Assembly (NCBI GenBank): GCA_937876375.1
Contig: CALEHY010000021.1
Span: 15,353-79,352, forward strand
Reading direction: 5' to 3'
Length of the DNA: 64,000 nt
Source: an uncultured Clostridia bacterium
GTDB taxonomy: Bacteria; Bacillota; Clostridia; Oscillospirales; Acutalibacteraceae
The position numbers and the translations under genes are program-made. Shown in pieces: positions 52,062 through 60,290 of the stretch; positions within the stretch are counted from its first letter, which is position 1, and every line of letters starts with the position of its first letter. Below the pieces are notes generated by a model. That model did not search any database, was not told where the DNA came from, and was given only the letters and a program-made list of their open reading frames with translations.

Positions 52062-53333
52062 TTGGGTAAAATACCATTTATAGATATTTCGAATATAAAT
52101 TGTTGGATTGTTTATTTGATTCCGTTTTGCGAAGAAGAAAGACATGTTTTTGATTTGGTCAATTCTTATCAACAAGAATGTATAAAAGAGAATGTGTTTG
52201 GCATGGGTTGGGATGTCGAGTGTAAGACTTTACAGTTTAACAGTATTCTAAATAGTGATAATGAAAAAAAGTATATTTGTTGTTATGAGGATTATAGAGA
52301 ACTACAACACATGAAAAGGGATATAGATCAATCTCATAAAAATGCTTTAAAAGAATATGGACAGATGAAAAAAGGTGATTATGTAATAATGCGATTAAAA
52401 AATAGCCATTATTACATCGGTAAAATTTCTGCAAATGTATCATATTTGAATAAAAAAGAATCCCCATATAACAGATTGTCTTGGGGAGCGTATGTTGAAG
52501 AATGGGTTGAGTTAGAAAACGATGACCTTTTGCCTTCAGAACTTGTAGGTAGATTTTCACAAAAACAACATTCAACTGTCCAAAAAATATGCTCATACAG
52601 ACAGAAACTTTTGCTTATTTCTTGTTATAATAAGAATGCTCATTTGATAAATTCTGAATTTGATATGATACCAAAATTAAAATTGTCAAAGAATAATTTT
52701 GTAAGAAGTTTAAATTACAAGCAGTTAGAGGATTTAGTTGCTTTTTATATTGCTGAAAAACATGTTAAAGAAGGTTATTTGTTGATTCCTTCTTCATGCA
52801 AGTTAAGTCAGCAGAAATTTGAGTATAGATTCGTTAAAAATAATGGTAAGCCAATAACATGCCAAGTAAAAAATCAAGCCGAAATTAGTATTGATGAATA
52901 CGTTTATGAAACTTCATATGAAAAAATATATATTTTTTCTGGTGTGTGGAACGATAAAGAAATCGATTTAATAAATCAAAAATACAGTAAATATTCGCAC
53001 CTACATGTTATTTCGAATGAAGAATTATATAATACATTAAGAAATTGTAATATGTTTGATTCTGATTATTATTGCGTAAACGATTCAATGCTGTTACCGA
53101 ACCAAATTGATTTATCAAATTATGATGAAGTTAAACAGTTTAGAGGATATAATTCCAAAGCTTATAATTTTGATGATATGTTTATTAATTTCATAAAAAA
53201 AGATACATTGTTTTATTCATCAGAATTTGAGGCTTTAATATTATATGATCATTTTCATACTGATCTTGATGAAGAAGAAAAAACAATTCAGAGAATTTTA
53301 GAAACAATTAATATTAGCTATAAAAACAGTTAA
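52062..53333 (+). CDS. lone EVE-like / Mrr-like PD-(D/E)XK nuclease
   Basis: A 423-residue protein, not matched to a named gene. Residues about 10-170 resemble EVE-like domains that read modified bases: VFGMGWDV (about 47-54), MKKGDYVIMRLKNSHYYIGKI (about 104-124) and an aromatic EEWVEL strand. Residues about 220-345 look like a PD-(D/E)XK nuclease: the helix Glu in YKQLEDLVAFY, LLIPSSCK, QKFEYRFV and the catalytic strand TCQVKNQ (about 280), then YIFSGV. The combination suggests a modification-sensing restriction or defence enzyme. TTG 52062 is chosen because AGGAGG lies nine bases upstream. No methyltransferase is adjacent. Base composition is far more AT-rich than flanking genes. Confidence 0.6.
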   Translation: MGKIPFIDISNINCWIVYLIPFCEEERHVFDLVNSYQQECIKENVFGMGWDVECKTLQFNSILNSDNEKKYICCYEDYRELQHMKRDIDQSHKNALKEYGQMKKGDYVIMRLKNSHYYIGKISANVSYLNKKESPYNRLSWGAYVEEWVELENDDLLPSELVGRFSQKQHSTVQKICSYRQKLLLISCYNKNAHLINSEFDMIPKLKLSKNNFVRSLNYKQLEDLVAFYIAEKHVKEGYLLIPSSCKLSQQKFEYRFVKNNGKPITCQVKNQAEISIDEYVYETSYEKIYIFSGVWNDKEIDLINQKYSKYSHLHVISNEELYNTLRNCNMFDSDYYCVNDSMLLPNQIDLSNYDEVKQFRGYNSKAYNFDDMFINFIKKDTLFYSSEFEALILYDHFHTDLDEEEKTIQRILETINISYKNS

Positions 53334-53364
53334 TTTAATAATATTATTGAATACTATAATAATA

Positions 53365-53393
53365 AAAGCCAAGTACTATTTGTACTTGGCTTT
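53365..53393. terminator. bidirectional terminator between nuclease and XRE genes
   Basis: A perfect 12-bp stem AAAGCCAAGTAC/GTACTTGGCTTT with TATTT loop; T-rich on both sides. Its right edge touches the XRE stop codon. Confidence 0.85.
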
Positions 53394-53592
53394 ATTCTTT
53401 TTCAAATGTGATTATGTCCTCAACATTACAATCCAGAGCGTAGCATAAAGCATCCAGTGTCTTTGTGCTTATGGCTTCACCCTTTTTTATTCTGTATAGT
53501 GTGTTTGCAGAAAATCCTTGTTTAAAAATAAGGTTGTACTCGGTAACATTTTTCTTGAATAATGTTTCATAAAATGGTTTATAACTTATCAT
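53392..53592 (-). CDS. XRE/Cro-type repressor
   Basis: A 66-residue helix-turn-helix protein of the Cro/C1 type, essentially a bare DNA-binding domain: FKQGFSANTLYRIKKGEAIS as recognition region, then LDALCYALDCNVEDIITF, the usual fifth helix. It is divergent from the YbjQ-like gene. The shared 103-bp region holds an 18-bp palindrome that covers both promoters, so it probably represses itself and the divergent operon. A weak GGTGAT ribosome site precedes the ATG. Confidence 0.9.
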   Translation of the reverse strand: MISYKPFYETLFKKNVTEYNLIFKQGFSANTLYRIKKGEAISTKTLDALCYALDCNVEDIITFEKE

Positions 53593-53613
53593 ATTATCAC
53601 CATCTACTATAGT

Positions 53614-53642
53614 ATCATAGTCAATTCCTTGACAATACTCAA
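53614..53642 (-). promoter_or_regulatory. XRE gene promoter
   Basis: TTGAGT (53637-53642, inside the palindrome), a 17-nt spacer and TATGAT (53614-53619) on the minus strand. Confidence 0.5.
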
Positions 53643-53657
53643 TATATTGAGTATAAT
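53629..53657 (+). promoter_or_regulatory. consensus promoter of the YbjQ / zinc-ribbon operon
   Basis: TTGACA (53629-53634), a 17-nt spacer and TATAAT (53652-53657), a full consensus sigma-A promoter. Confidence 0.75.
53636..53653. promoter_or_regulatory. 18-bp palindromic operator
   Basis: TACTCAATATATTGAGTA is a perfect palindrome lying almost entirely in the spacer of the consensus promoter and over the -35 box of the divergent XRE promoter. A bound dimer would block both. Confidence 0.65.
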
Positions 53658-53694
53658 TGACATACTATATTTTATATATCGAGGAGGATATATT

Positions 53695-54018
53695 ATGAAA
53701 ATTTCAACAGTAAAAATTGACAATGTAAAGGATTTAGGTATGGTTAATTCAGTATCAGTATATGGTATTGGTATCATCACCTCATTCATCTACTCACTAT
53801 TCTCATTCCTTGGAATGCAGAGCACATTTATGACAAACAAGATGGCAAAGGTAATCAATTCTGCAACAGATAGCCTTAAGTCATCAGCTGCACAGATAGG
53901 TGCCGATGGTGTTATGAATGTTCAGTATCAGATGACTATGCTATGTGTTATGGCTTATGGTACAGCATTCAAGTACGATACAGAAACAGCTACAGAAGAT
54001 GAGCTACCAGAGCTATAA
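53695..54018 (+). CDS. YbjQ-like (UPF0145) heavy-metal-binding-fold protein
   Basis: A 107-residue protein resembling YbjQ/UPF0145, which forms a pentameric fold and is annotated as possibly metal-binding. The conserved core is seen near the C-terminus: AAQIGADGVMNVQYQM (about 68-83) followed by YGTAFKY. A hydrophobic stretch (about 24-40) lies ahead of it. ATG 53695 follows GAGGAGG; the frame extends upstream into the promoter and is not used there. The zinc-ribbon membrane gene follows 14 bp later. Function of the family is unsettled. Confidence 0.75.
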   Translation: MKISTVKIDNVKDLGMVNSVSVYGIGIITSFIYSLFSFLGMQSTFMTNKMAKVINSATDSLKSSAAQIGADGVMNVQYQMTMLCVMAYGTAFKYDTETATEDELPEL

Positions 54019-54032
54019 GGAGACCTTAACCC

Positions 54033-55592
54033 ATGGCAGGAAGATACGAAAAATTATTTAACCTTGATGAGCGTTTGTACATACCAACTAGCCCAGTAAT
54101 TATTGAGGCTGGTGCATTGCTAAAGGACAACGCTAACAACTCTGTTTTAGCTCAGCTAAAGATAAAGAACATTACCTCAAAGATTATTAAGGCACTCACT
54201 GTTGTTGTAAAATCATATGACACAGTCGGTGAGCCTATCGGTGTTGAGGTAGAGCATCAGTATCTCGACCTTAGTATTGGTAGAGACAATCTATTTGGCA
54301 CAAAGGAGCCTATTACTCTTGCTGACAATAAGACTAGATCTTTTTCTGTTAATGTTACAAATGTAGTATTTGTTGACAATACTACTTGGGAAAATACAAA
54401 TACGGATTGGACGACTATTCCACAGCAAGAGGTTATCACACTTGACGAAATAGAGACTGCAAGCTATCATGGCTTCTACAAAGTTGCTGACAACAAGGTT
54501 GTTATGGATCATGAGGATTTGTGGCTATGTACTTGTGGCGCTGTTAATCATAGTGATGAGGAAGTCTGCCATCACTGTGGCAATAAAAAAGAGGATTTGA
54601 CCACTATAGATTTTGAGGATTTCCACAACAAAGCGTACTACGCTACTGCTGTTGCAAAAGCAAAGTCGGGCTCAATTCTTGATTACGAAAAAGCTATCAA
54701 GCTACTAGAAACAGTTAGACTTTATAACGACGCTGCAGATAAGATTGTTGAGTACAGCGAAGCTATTCAAAAGCTTAAGGACAAGTTCGAGGCAGAGAAG
54801 AAGGCGAAGATAAAAAAGGGCATTATTATCGGTGCAGTAGTACTAGCTTTTATTATCATTTGCATGATTGCAAATAGTATTTCAAACGCTTCTGATTACA
54901 AGAAAGCTAATGCTCTATTGGAGGCACAGTCATATAGCGAGGCAGCAGAAATTTATAATGATCTCGGTGCATATAAGGATTCTATTCATTTGATGAATCT
55001 TTGTGATTTCCACCTTGAATATGACAAAATGTTTGATGATGGTATTTCATCCTATGATGCTGACGATATCATTGAAGATATTGATTTTGATTATCCAAAT
55101 TTAGCTGAAGCTAAACCATACAAATCATATTGTTTAGCCTTAAATGAAGAAAATGTTGACAATGCACTTCAATATTATGAGAATGCTGGTGATATCGCTG
55201 ATGCAAAGGATAGAGTAGAAATCATCAAAAAGGCACAGTCAATGCTAGGTAAGTATACTCCAAGCTCAAAGAAGTTTATTGCAGGTTCTTACAGTGAATA
55301 TTATAAGAAATACAGTTACTACTATAACTATACAATTAAATCTGTAGAAGCTCACAATGTTGTTATGGACTGTGATTATGCTAAAGTTAATGTAACCATT
55401 AATTATGATTCAGTAGAGAAATATCCAGGCTCAAAAAAGAAATATGAGTATAAAGATCAATCTAATGAGGTTACTTTGTATTTTAAATTCGATGGTACTG
55501 TATCTGAGGGTGTAACAGATAAGTCCTTTGAGGTTTATTTTGGTGAAGATAAGAATGGTAATGACAAGATTATCACTATGACAAAGAAATAA
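54033..55592 (+). CDS. zinc-ribbon membrane protein with TPR-like region
   Basis: A 519-residue modular protein of unknown function. Residues about 1-150 are beta-rich, with IKNITSKIIKALTVVVKSYD resembling a bacterial cohesin-like or interaction sandwich. A zinc ribbon follows (CTCGAVNHSDEEVCHHCGNK, four Cys at about 166, 168, 180 and 183). Then a helical segment leads to one membrane span (about 264-284). The outer part has TPR-like helices (about 290-410; ALLEAQSYSEAAEIYNDLGAY) and a beta-rich tail. This suggests a cytoplasmic sensing half and an extracellular half. It is co-transcribed with the YbjQ-like gene under the XRE operator. Codon use becomes more AT-rich after about 54950. Confidence 0.65.
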   Translation: MAGRYEKLFNLDERLYIPTSPVIIEAGALLKDNANNSVLAQLKIKNITSKIIKALTVVVKSYDTVGEPIGVEVEHQYLDLSIGRDNLFGTKEPITLADNKTRSFSVNVTNVVFVDNTTWENTNTDWTTIPQQEVITLDEIETASYHGFYKVADNKVVMDHEDLWLCTCGAVNHSDEEVCHHCGNKKEDLTTIDFEDFHNKAYYATAVAKAKSGSILDYEKAIKLLETVRLYNDAADKIVEYSEAIQKLKDKFEAEKKAKIKKGIIIGAVVLAFIIICMIANSISNASDYKKANALLEAQSYSEAAEIYNDLGAYKDSIHLMNLCDFHLEYDKMFDDGISSYDADDIIEDIDFDYPNLAEAKPYKSYCLALNEENVDNALQYYENAGDIADAKDRVEIIKKAQSMLGKYTPSSKKFIAGSYSEYYKKYSYYYNYTIKSVEAHNVVMDCDYAKVNVTINYDSVEKYPGSKKKYEYKDQSNEVTLYFKFDGTVSEGVTDKSFEVYFGEDKNGNDKIITMTKK

Positions 55593-55601
55593 TATTAGAC
55601 A

Positions 55602-55633
55602 AAATAGGATGGTATTTCCCATCCTATTTTTTT
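55602..55633 (+). terminator. terminator of the YbjQ / zinc-ribbon operon
   Basis: Stem AATAGGATGG/CCATCCTATT with a TATTTC-type loop, followed by seven T. Confidence 0.85.
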
Positions 55634-55634
55634 G

Positions 55635-55663
55635 TTGCATAAATTTACATATTTTGCTACAAT
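55635..55663 (+). promoter_or_regulatory. promoter of the mannosidase-fucosidase operon
   Basis: TTGCAT (55635-55640), a 17-nt spacer and TACAAT (55658-55663), directly after the preceding terminator. Confidence 0.6.
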
Positions 55664-55691
55664 GTATGTATTAAATAAAAGGGGAATAACT

Positions 55692-58600
55692 ATGTCTAAA
55701 AAGAAGATTTACACAGTCGCAACCTCTCACCTTGATACAATATGGTCATGGGATTTTGAGACAACTGTTAGCAAGTATATTTATGCTACACTTGTTGAGA
55801 ATATCGCTATGTTCAAAAAGTATCCTACATATACCTTTTCATTTGAGGGTAGCTATAGATATGAGCTTATGGAGGAGTATTATCCAGAGCTGTTTGAACA
55901 GATGAAGGAGCTTATCGCCGAGGGTAGATGGCATGTTACCGGCTCTGCTTATGAGAATGGTGACGTTAACTGCCCATCACCTGAGGCTCTGTTTAGAAAT
56001 ATCCTTATCGGTAATTCATATTTTTATGAGAAATTTGGCAAGCGATCTTGCGATATTTATCTACCAGATTGCTTTGGCTTTGGTTGGGCGTTGCCATCTA
56101 TCGCTCACCATGCTAATTTAAAGGGCTTCACTACCCAAAAGCTAGAGTGGGGCTCTGCTTATGGTACTCCATTTGATATCGGCAAGTGGTATGGAGTTGA
56201 TGGTAATTTTATTTACGCTAGTGTGAATCCTCATAGCTATTTTTATACATTTACAAAGCTTCGTGATTGGGATTTCCTACAAAAGAAGCTAGAAGAGAAT
56301 GATAAAATCGGTCTTGATTGGACCTATGTTTTCCATGGTACAGGTGACCGTGGTGGCGCTCCAAAGGAAAAGAGCGTTAAGTTCGCTGAAGAGGCTATTA
56401 AGCAGAATGATTCTAGCGATATCGAGATTATCGCTGCATCTGCTGACCAAATCTATCGTGATATCGAGAGTGACCTACCTGATGAGGTAAAGGACAAGCT
56501 CCCAACCTGGAATACAGAGCTAGTTATGCAAAATCACGGCGTTGGTGGATACACCTCACGTGCTATCGGTAAGCGCTGGAATGCAAAGTGTCAGGAGCTT
56601 GCTGATATTGCTGAGCGTTCTGGTGTGCTTGCGTCATATTTTGGCACAGCAGATTATAACGAGGAGGTTATAGAAAAAGGCTGGAAAAAGGCAATAGCTC
56701 ATCAGTTCCATGATGACACTCCTGGTACCTCTGTACAGCGTGCATATCGTCGCTCATGGAACGATTATGCTCTTGGTATTAATATGATATCTGGAGAGAT
56801 TGAGTCATCACTTGGCTCATTCACTCAAATGATGAAATCTGATTTTTGTAACGGAATACCAGTAATGGTATATAATCCTATTGAGGCAAAGCGTTCTGGC
56901 GCTGTTACCATAAAGCTTCAGGGTATAAGTAAGCAATTTGTCCGTGTGTTCAATAACAAGGGCAAGGAGGTACCATCACAGATAATATCTGATACTGATG
57001 GTATCAAGACGGTGCTATTCATTGCAGATATGGACCAGCTTGGTGCTAGAGTGTATGACATTAGACCATCTGATGAGCCTTGTAAGGTGAAGAACAAACT
57101 TTCTATTGGTGAAAAATCAATGGAGAACAAGAGATATATTGTTGAACTTAATCGCAAGGGCAATATTACCTCTATTATCGACAAGGCTGATGACAACAGA
57201 GAGCTACTTTCAGCACCTATTATACTTGGTATGTTCAACTACACTGGTTCAAAGGATTGGCCAGCTTGGGAGATGAACTACGATGAGGCTAACAAGGAGC
57301 CTGATCGTGTACCTAATATCGTGTCTATCAAGATTGCAGAGAATGGACCTGCTCGAGTAGCGTTTGAGGTGCTACAGACAGATAAGAAGAGCACATTCAA
57401 GACATATATTTGTTTAACAGAGGGTAGCGATATTGTCGAGGTATATAACGATATCGAATGGCAGTCAATGCGTACTCTAGCAAAGAACAGATTTGCTTTC
57501 ACAGTTAGCAATCCAAGGGCAACATTTGATTTAGGTCTTGGTGCTATCGAGCGTGAGAATATGAACGAAAAGCTGTTTGAGGTGCCAGCTCAGAAATGGG
57601 CTGATATCACTGATGAGAGTGGCGAATATGGTGTTTCTGTTATTAGCGAATGCAAATATGGATGGGATAAGTATAATGACAACACCTTGCGTCTAACAGC
57701 TATCCATACTCCAAAGAAGAATTATCGTATCGATTCTATGCAGTCTATGATGGATATGGGTAAGAATTTGTATGGTTATGCTATCTTTGGTCATAAGGGT
57801 GGCGTTGGTGCTGATACACAGCTACAGGCAAGATTATTTACCTCACCAATGGTCGCAACAGTTATGCCAAAGCATAATGGCGCACTTGGTAGCAATTATT
57901 CATTCGGAACAGTTAGCACAAACGACGTTATTATCCGTGCTATCAAAAAGGCTCATCATCGTGATGACGAGATTATCATTCGTTTTAACGAGGGTGCAAA
58001 GAAAGAGATTAATGGCTTTGAGTTTACTCTTGGTGCTGGTATTGAGAGTGCTAGAGAGCTATGGGCATCAGAGGAGTATCGTGGAGAGGCCACTGTCGTT
58101 GATGGCAAGCTAGTTTGCGACTTTAAGCCATATGAGGTTAAGACCTTCGGTATTAAGCTAAAGCAAACTGATACACAGGGCACAAAGGCTATCCAAAAAC
58201 CTATTGCACTAGAATATAACGATGATTTAAAGGATATCCCTAAAAATCTTATGAGAGATAAAATCTCTGCTTGTGGCGTAGACTTTGTGTTTGGTGATGG
58301 TACAATGTTCTGTGATGGTCAAACTATCGAGGTTGCTAATGGCAACAAGTTAAAGCTTCTTATCACAAGCTACAACAACAGTGATATTACATTTAATGTA
58401 AATGGCAAGGATATCGTTAAAACAGTTAACGATGCAAACGATTCATTTGCAAAATGGGATCTTTACGACCTTGGTGAAACAGCTTGTATCAAGAGGGGAC
58501 ACCTTGGATACGAATTTACTCATTCTCTTGATAAGAATGGTGATATAGCTTGGGCAAAAAGTCTGTATTATTGGGTAGTAACTCTTGATGGAACTACTGT

Positions 58601-58871
58601 TTTGCCAAAGGATAGCGATATTGTTATCCTTGCTGCTACCGAAGTTAGCGATAATGGAGCATCACTTGTTACACCACTTATGGACGAGGTAGAGAACAAT
58701 CGTCCTATGACATTCAAAAAGTCATTTAAGGAGTGGATTTGGTATCTTGATTCAAAGAGATTGAAGAATATCAATGACAAGGATGACTATTTCCGTCATA
58801 ACAACAACGGTAAGAATGGCAAGAGAGTAGAGCAGGGCAAAAAGAGAACACAACTTCAAGTAATTGAATAA
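55692..58871 (+). CDS. alpha-mannosidase (GH38)
   Basis: A 1059-residue GH38 enzyme hydrolysing alpha-mannosides. Zinc and catalytic residues are visible: SHLDTIWSWD (H13 and D15) and the nucleophile in YLPDCFGFGW (D126), then HGTGDRGG and the middle-domain HQFHDDTPGTS. The C-terminal beta domains fill residues about 370-1030. There is no signal peptide, so the substrate must be imported oligosaccharide. ATG 55692 follows AAAAGGGGAAT. The fucosidase gene is 19 bp downstream, which points to degradation of fucosylated N-glycan or mannan fragments. A basic tail (KRVEQGKKRT) ends the protein. Confidence 0.93.
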   Translation: MSKKKIYTVATSHLDTIWSWDFETTVSKYIYATLVENIAMFKKYPTYTFSFEGSYRYELMEEYYPELFEQMKELIAEGRWHVTGSAYENGDVNCPSPEALFRNILIGNSYFYEKFGKRSCDIYLPDCFGFGWALPSIAHHANLKGFTTQKLEWGSAYGTPFDIGKWYGVDGNFIYASVNPHSYFYTFTKLRDWDFLQKKLEENDKIGLDWTYVFHGTGDRGGAPKEKSVKFAEEAIKQNDSSDIEIIAASADQIYRDIESDLPDEVKDKLPTWNTELVMQNHGVGGYTSRAIGKRWNAKCQELADIAERSGVLASYFGTADYNEEVIEKGWKKAIAHQFHDDTPGTSVQRAYRRSWNDYALGINMISGEIESSLGSFTQMMKSDFCNGIPVMVYNPIEAKRSGAVTIKLQGISKQFVRVFNNKGKEVPSQIISDTDGIKTVLFIADMDQLGARVYDIRPSDEPCKVKNKLSIGEKSMENKRYIVELNRKGNITSIIDKADDNRELLSAPIILGMFNYTGSKDWPAWEMNYDEANKEPDRVPNIVSIKIAENGPARVAFEVLQTDKKSTFKTYICLTEGSDIVEVYNDIEWQSMRTLAKNRFAFTVSNPRATFDLGLGAIERENMNEKLFEVPAQKWADITDESGEYGVSVISECKYGWDKYNDNTLRLTAIHTPKKNYRIDSMQSMMDMGKNLYGYAIFGHKGGVGADTQLQARLFTSPMVATVMPKHNGALGSNYSFGTVSTNDVIIRAIKKAHHRDDEIIIRFNEGAKKEINGFEFTLGAGIESARELWASEEYRGEATVVDGKLVCDFKPYEVKTFGIKLKQTDTQGTKAIQKPIALEYNDDLKDIPKNLMRDKISACGVDFVFGDGTMFCDGQTIEVANGNKLKLLITSYNNSDITFNVNGKDIVKTVNDANDSFAKWDLYDLGETACIKRGHLGYEFTHSLDKNGDIAWAKSLYYWVVTLDGTTVLPKDSDIVILAATEVSDNGASLVTPLMDEVENNRPMTFKKSFKEWIWYLDSKRLKNINDKDDYFRHNNNGKNGKRVEQGKKRTQLQVIE

Positions 58872-58890
58872 ATAGATTTAGGAAGAAACA

Positions 58891-60258
58891 ATGAAATTAA
58901 AGCTTGATGAAAATTGGAAAACAAAAAATAATGGCAAGGTTCTAAATGATGCAGAGATAGAACGATATATCTCTGTTCTACCTAGTGCTAACCAGATGAG
59001 ACTACAGGACAAGCCATTTTATGCGTTCATACATTTTGGTATGAACACCTCTACTGGTAGAGAGTGGGGCAATGCTACCGAGACCTGCGATGACTTTACT
59101 ATCACAAAGATTAAGCCATCCCAGTGGGTTAAGACTATCAAATCTGCTGGTATGACTGGTATTATCCTTACCTGCAAGCATCACGATGGATTTTGCTTGT
59201 GGAATACTGGTACAACTGATTTTAACATTATGAACACAGCATACGGCAAGGATTTGGTCAAGGAGCTGTCCGATGAGTGTAAAAAACAGGGTATGGAATT
59301 TGGCGTTTACCTTTCACCTTGGGATATGCATGAGCCTTGCTACGCTACAGAGCAGTATAATGACTTTTTCTGTCGTCAGCTGACAGAATTGTTAACTAAT
59401 TATGGTGAGCTGTTCGAGGTCTGGTTTGATGGTGCAAAGGGTGCTGATGCAAAAGCGTTCGATTACGATTGGGACAGATACTATCGTCTTATTCGTTCTG
59501 TTCAGCCAAATGCCAATATCTCTATCTGTGGACCAGATATTCGTTGGGTAGGTAATGAGGCAGGCAAGAGCAGAAAGAGTGAGTTCTGTGTCGTACCAGA
59601 AATGTTGTCAAGGTCAGAGTCTGTTGCCAAGAATTCGCAGCATTCAGAGTCTGATGCGTCATCACTACAAAAGGTTGATACAGTGGATGAGGACCTTGGC
59701 TCTCGCAAGGTGATATCAAAGAATGCAAATCTGATTTGGTATCCTGCAGAGGTTGACGTATCTATTCGCAAGGGGTGGTTCTATCCTGGTGGCAACAAAA
59801 CAAAGCCTGTAAAAAAGCTGATGGATATCTATTACGCCTCTGTCGGCAACAACTGCACCTTGCTACTTAATGTTCCACCTACTGACAAGGGTGTTATAGC
59901 TCGCAAGGATGCTAGAGTGCTGAAAAAATTTGGCGACAAGGTCCGTCAAATTACTGATAATCCAGTGCTTGTACAAACACTTGGTGAGCAAAATGAGGGC
60001 TATTTGGAGTTTAGCTTTGATTCCGAAAAGAAGCTAAAGCACTGTGTTATCAAAGAGGATATTTCACACAGTCAGCGTGTTGAAAAATTCGACTTGTATC
60101 TTCTTAAACCAAATGGTAAGTATAAAAAGGCATATTCAGGCACAGTAATTGGTATGCAAAAGATTATTAAGCTAAAGGGTAAATGTGTTGGCGCTTTGTT
60201 TGTAATTCGCCAGTCACGCTCGACCCCATTCATTAAGGAAATAGGCTTTTATGAGTAA
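58891..60258 (+). CDS. alpha-L-fucosidase (GH29)
   Basis: A 455-residue GH29 enzyme. Seen are IHFGMNTSTGREWG (about 47-60), TCKHHDGFCLW (about 91-101), the nucleophile in EVWFDGAKG (D180) and a C-terminal sandwich domain. The overall arrangement is closest to the GH29-B group, specific for alpha-1,3/1,4-fucosyl linkages, but the subgroup cannot be fixed by eye. No signal peptide is present. It shares an operon with the GH38 mannosidase, suggesting joint processing of imported glycans. Its terminator overlaps the end of the convergent gene. Confidence 0.92.
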   Translation: MKLKLDENWKTKNNGKVLNDAEIERYISVLPSANQMRLQDKPFYAFIHFGMNTSTGREWGNATETCDDFTITKIKPSQWVKTIKSAGMTGIILTCKHHDGFCLWNTGTTDFNIMNTAYGKDLVKELSDECKKQGMEFGVYLSPWDMHEPCYATEQYNDFFCRQLTELLTNYGELFEVWFDGAKGADAKAFDYDWDRYYRLIRSVQPNANISICGPDIRWVGNEAGKSRKSEFCVVPEMLSRSESVAKNSQHSESDASSLQKVDTVDEDLGSRKVISKNANLIWYPAEVDVSIRKGWFYPGGNKTKPVKKLMDIYYASVGNNCTLLLNVPPTDKGVIARKDARVLKKFGDKVRQITDNPVLVQTLGEQNEGYLEFSFDSEKKLKHCVIKEDISHSQRVEKFDLYLLKPNGKYKKAYSGTVIGMQKIIKLKGKCVGALFVIRQSRSTPFIKEIGFYE

Positions 60259-60261
60259 CAA

Positions 60262-60290
60262 AAGAGGTTATGCAATTAGCATAACCTCTT
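60262..60290. terminator. terminator overlapping the convergent stop codon
   Basis: A perfect stem AAGAGGTTATGC/GCATAACCTCTT with an AATTA loop. The right arm encodes the last codons of the radical SAM gene and its TAA stop lies across the loop. Confidence 0.85.
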
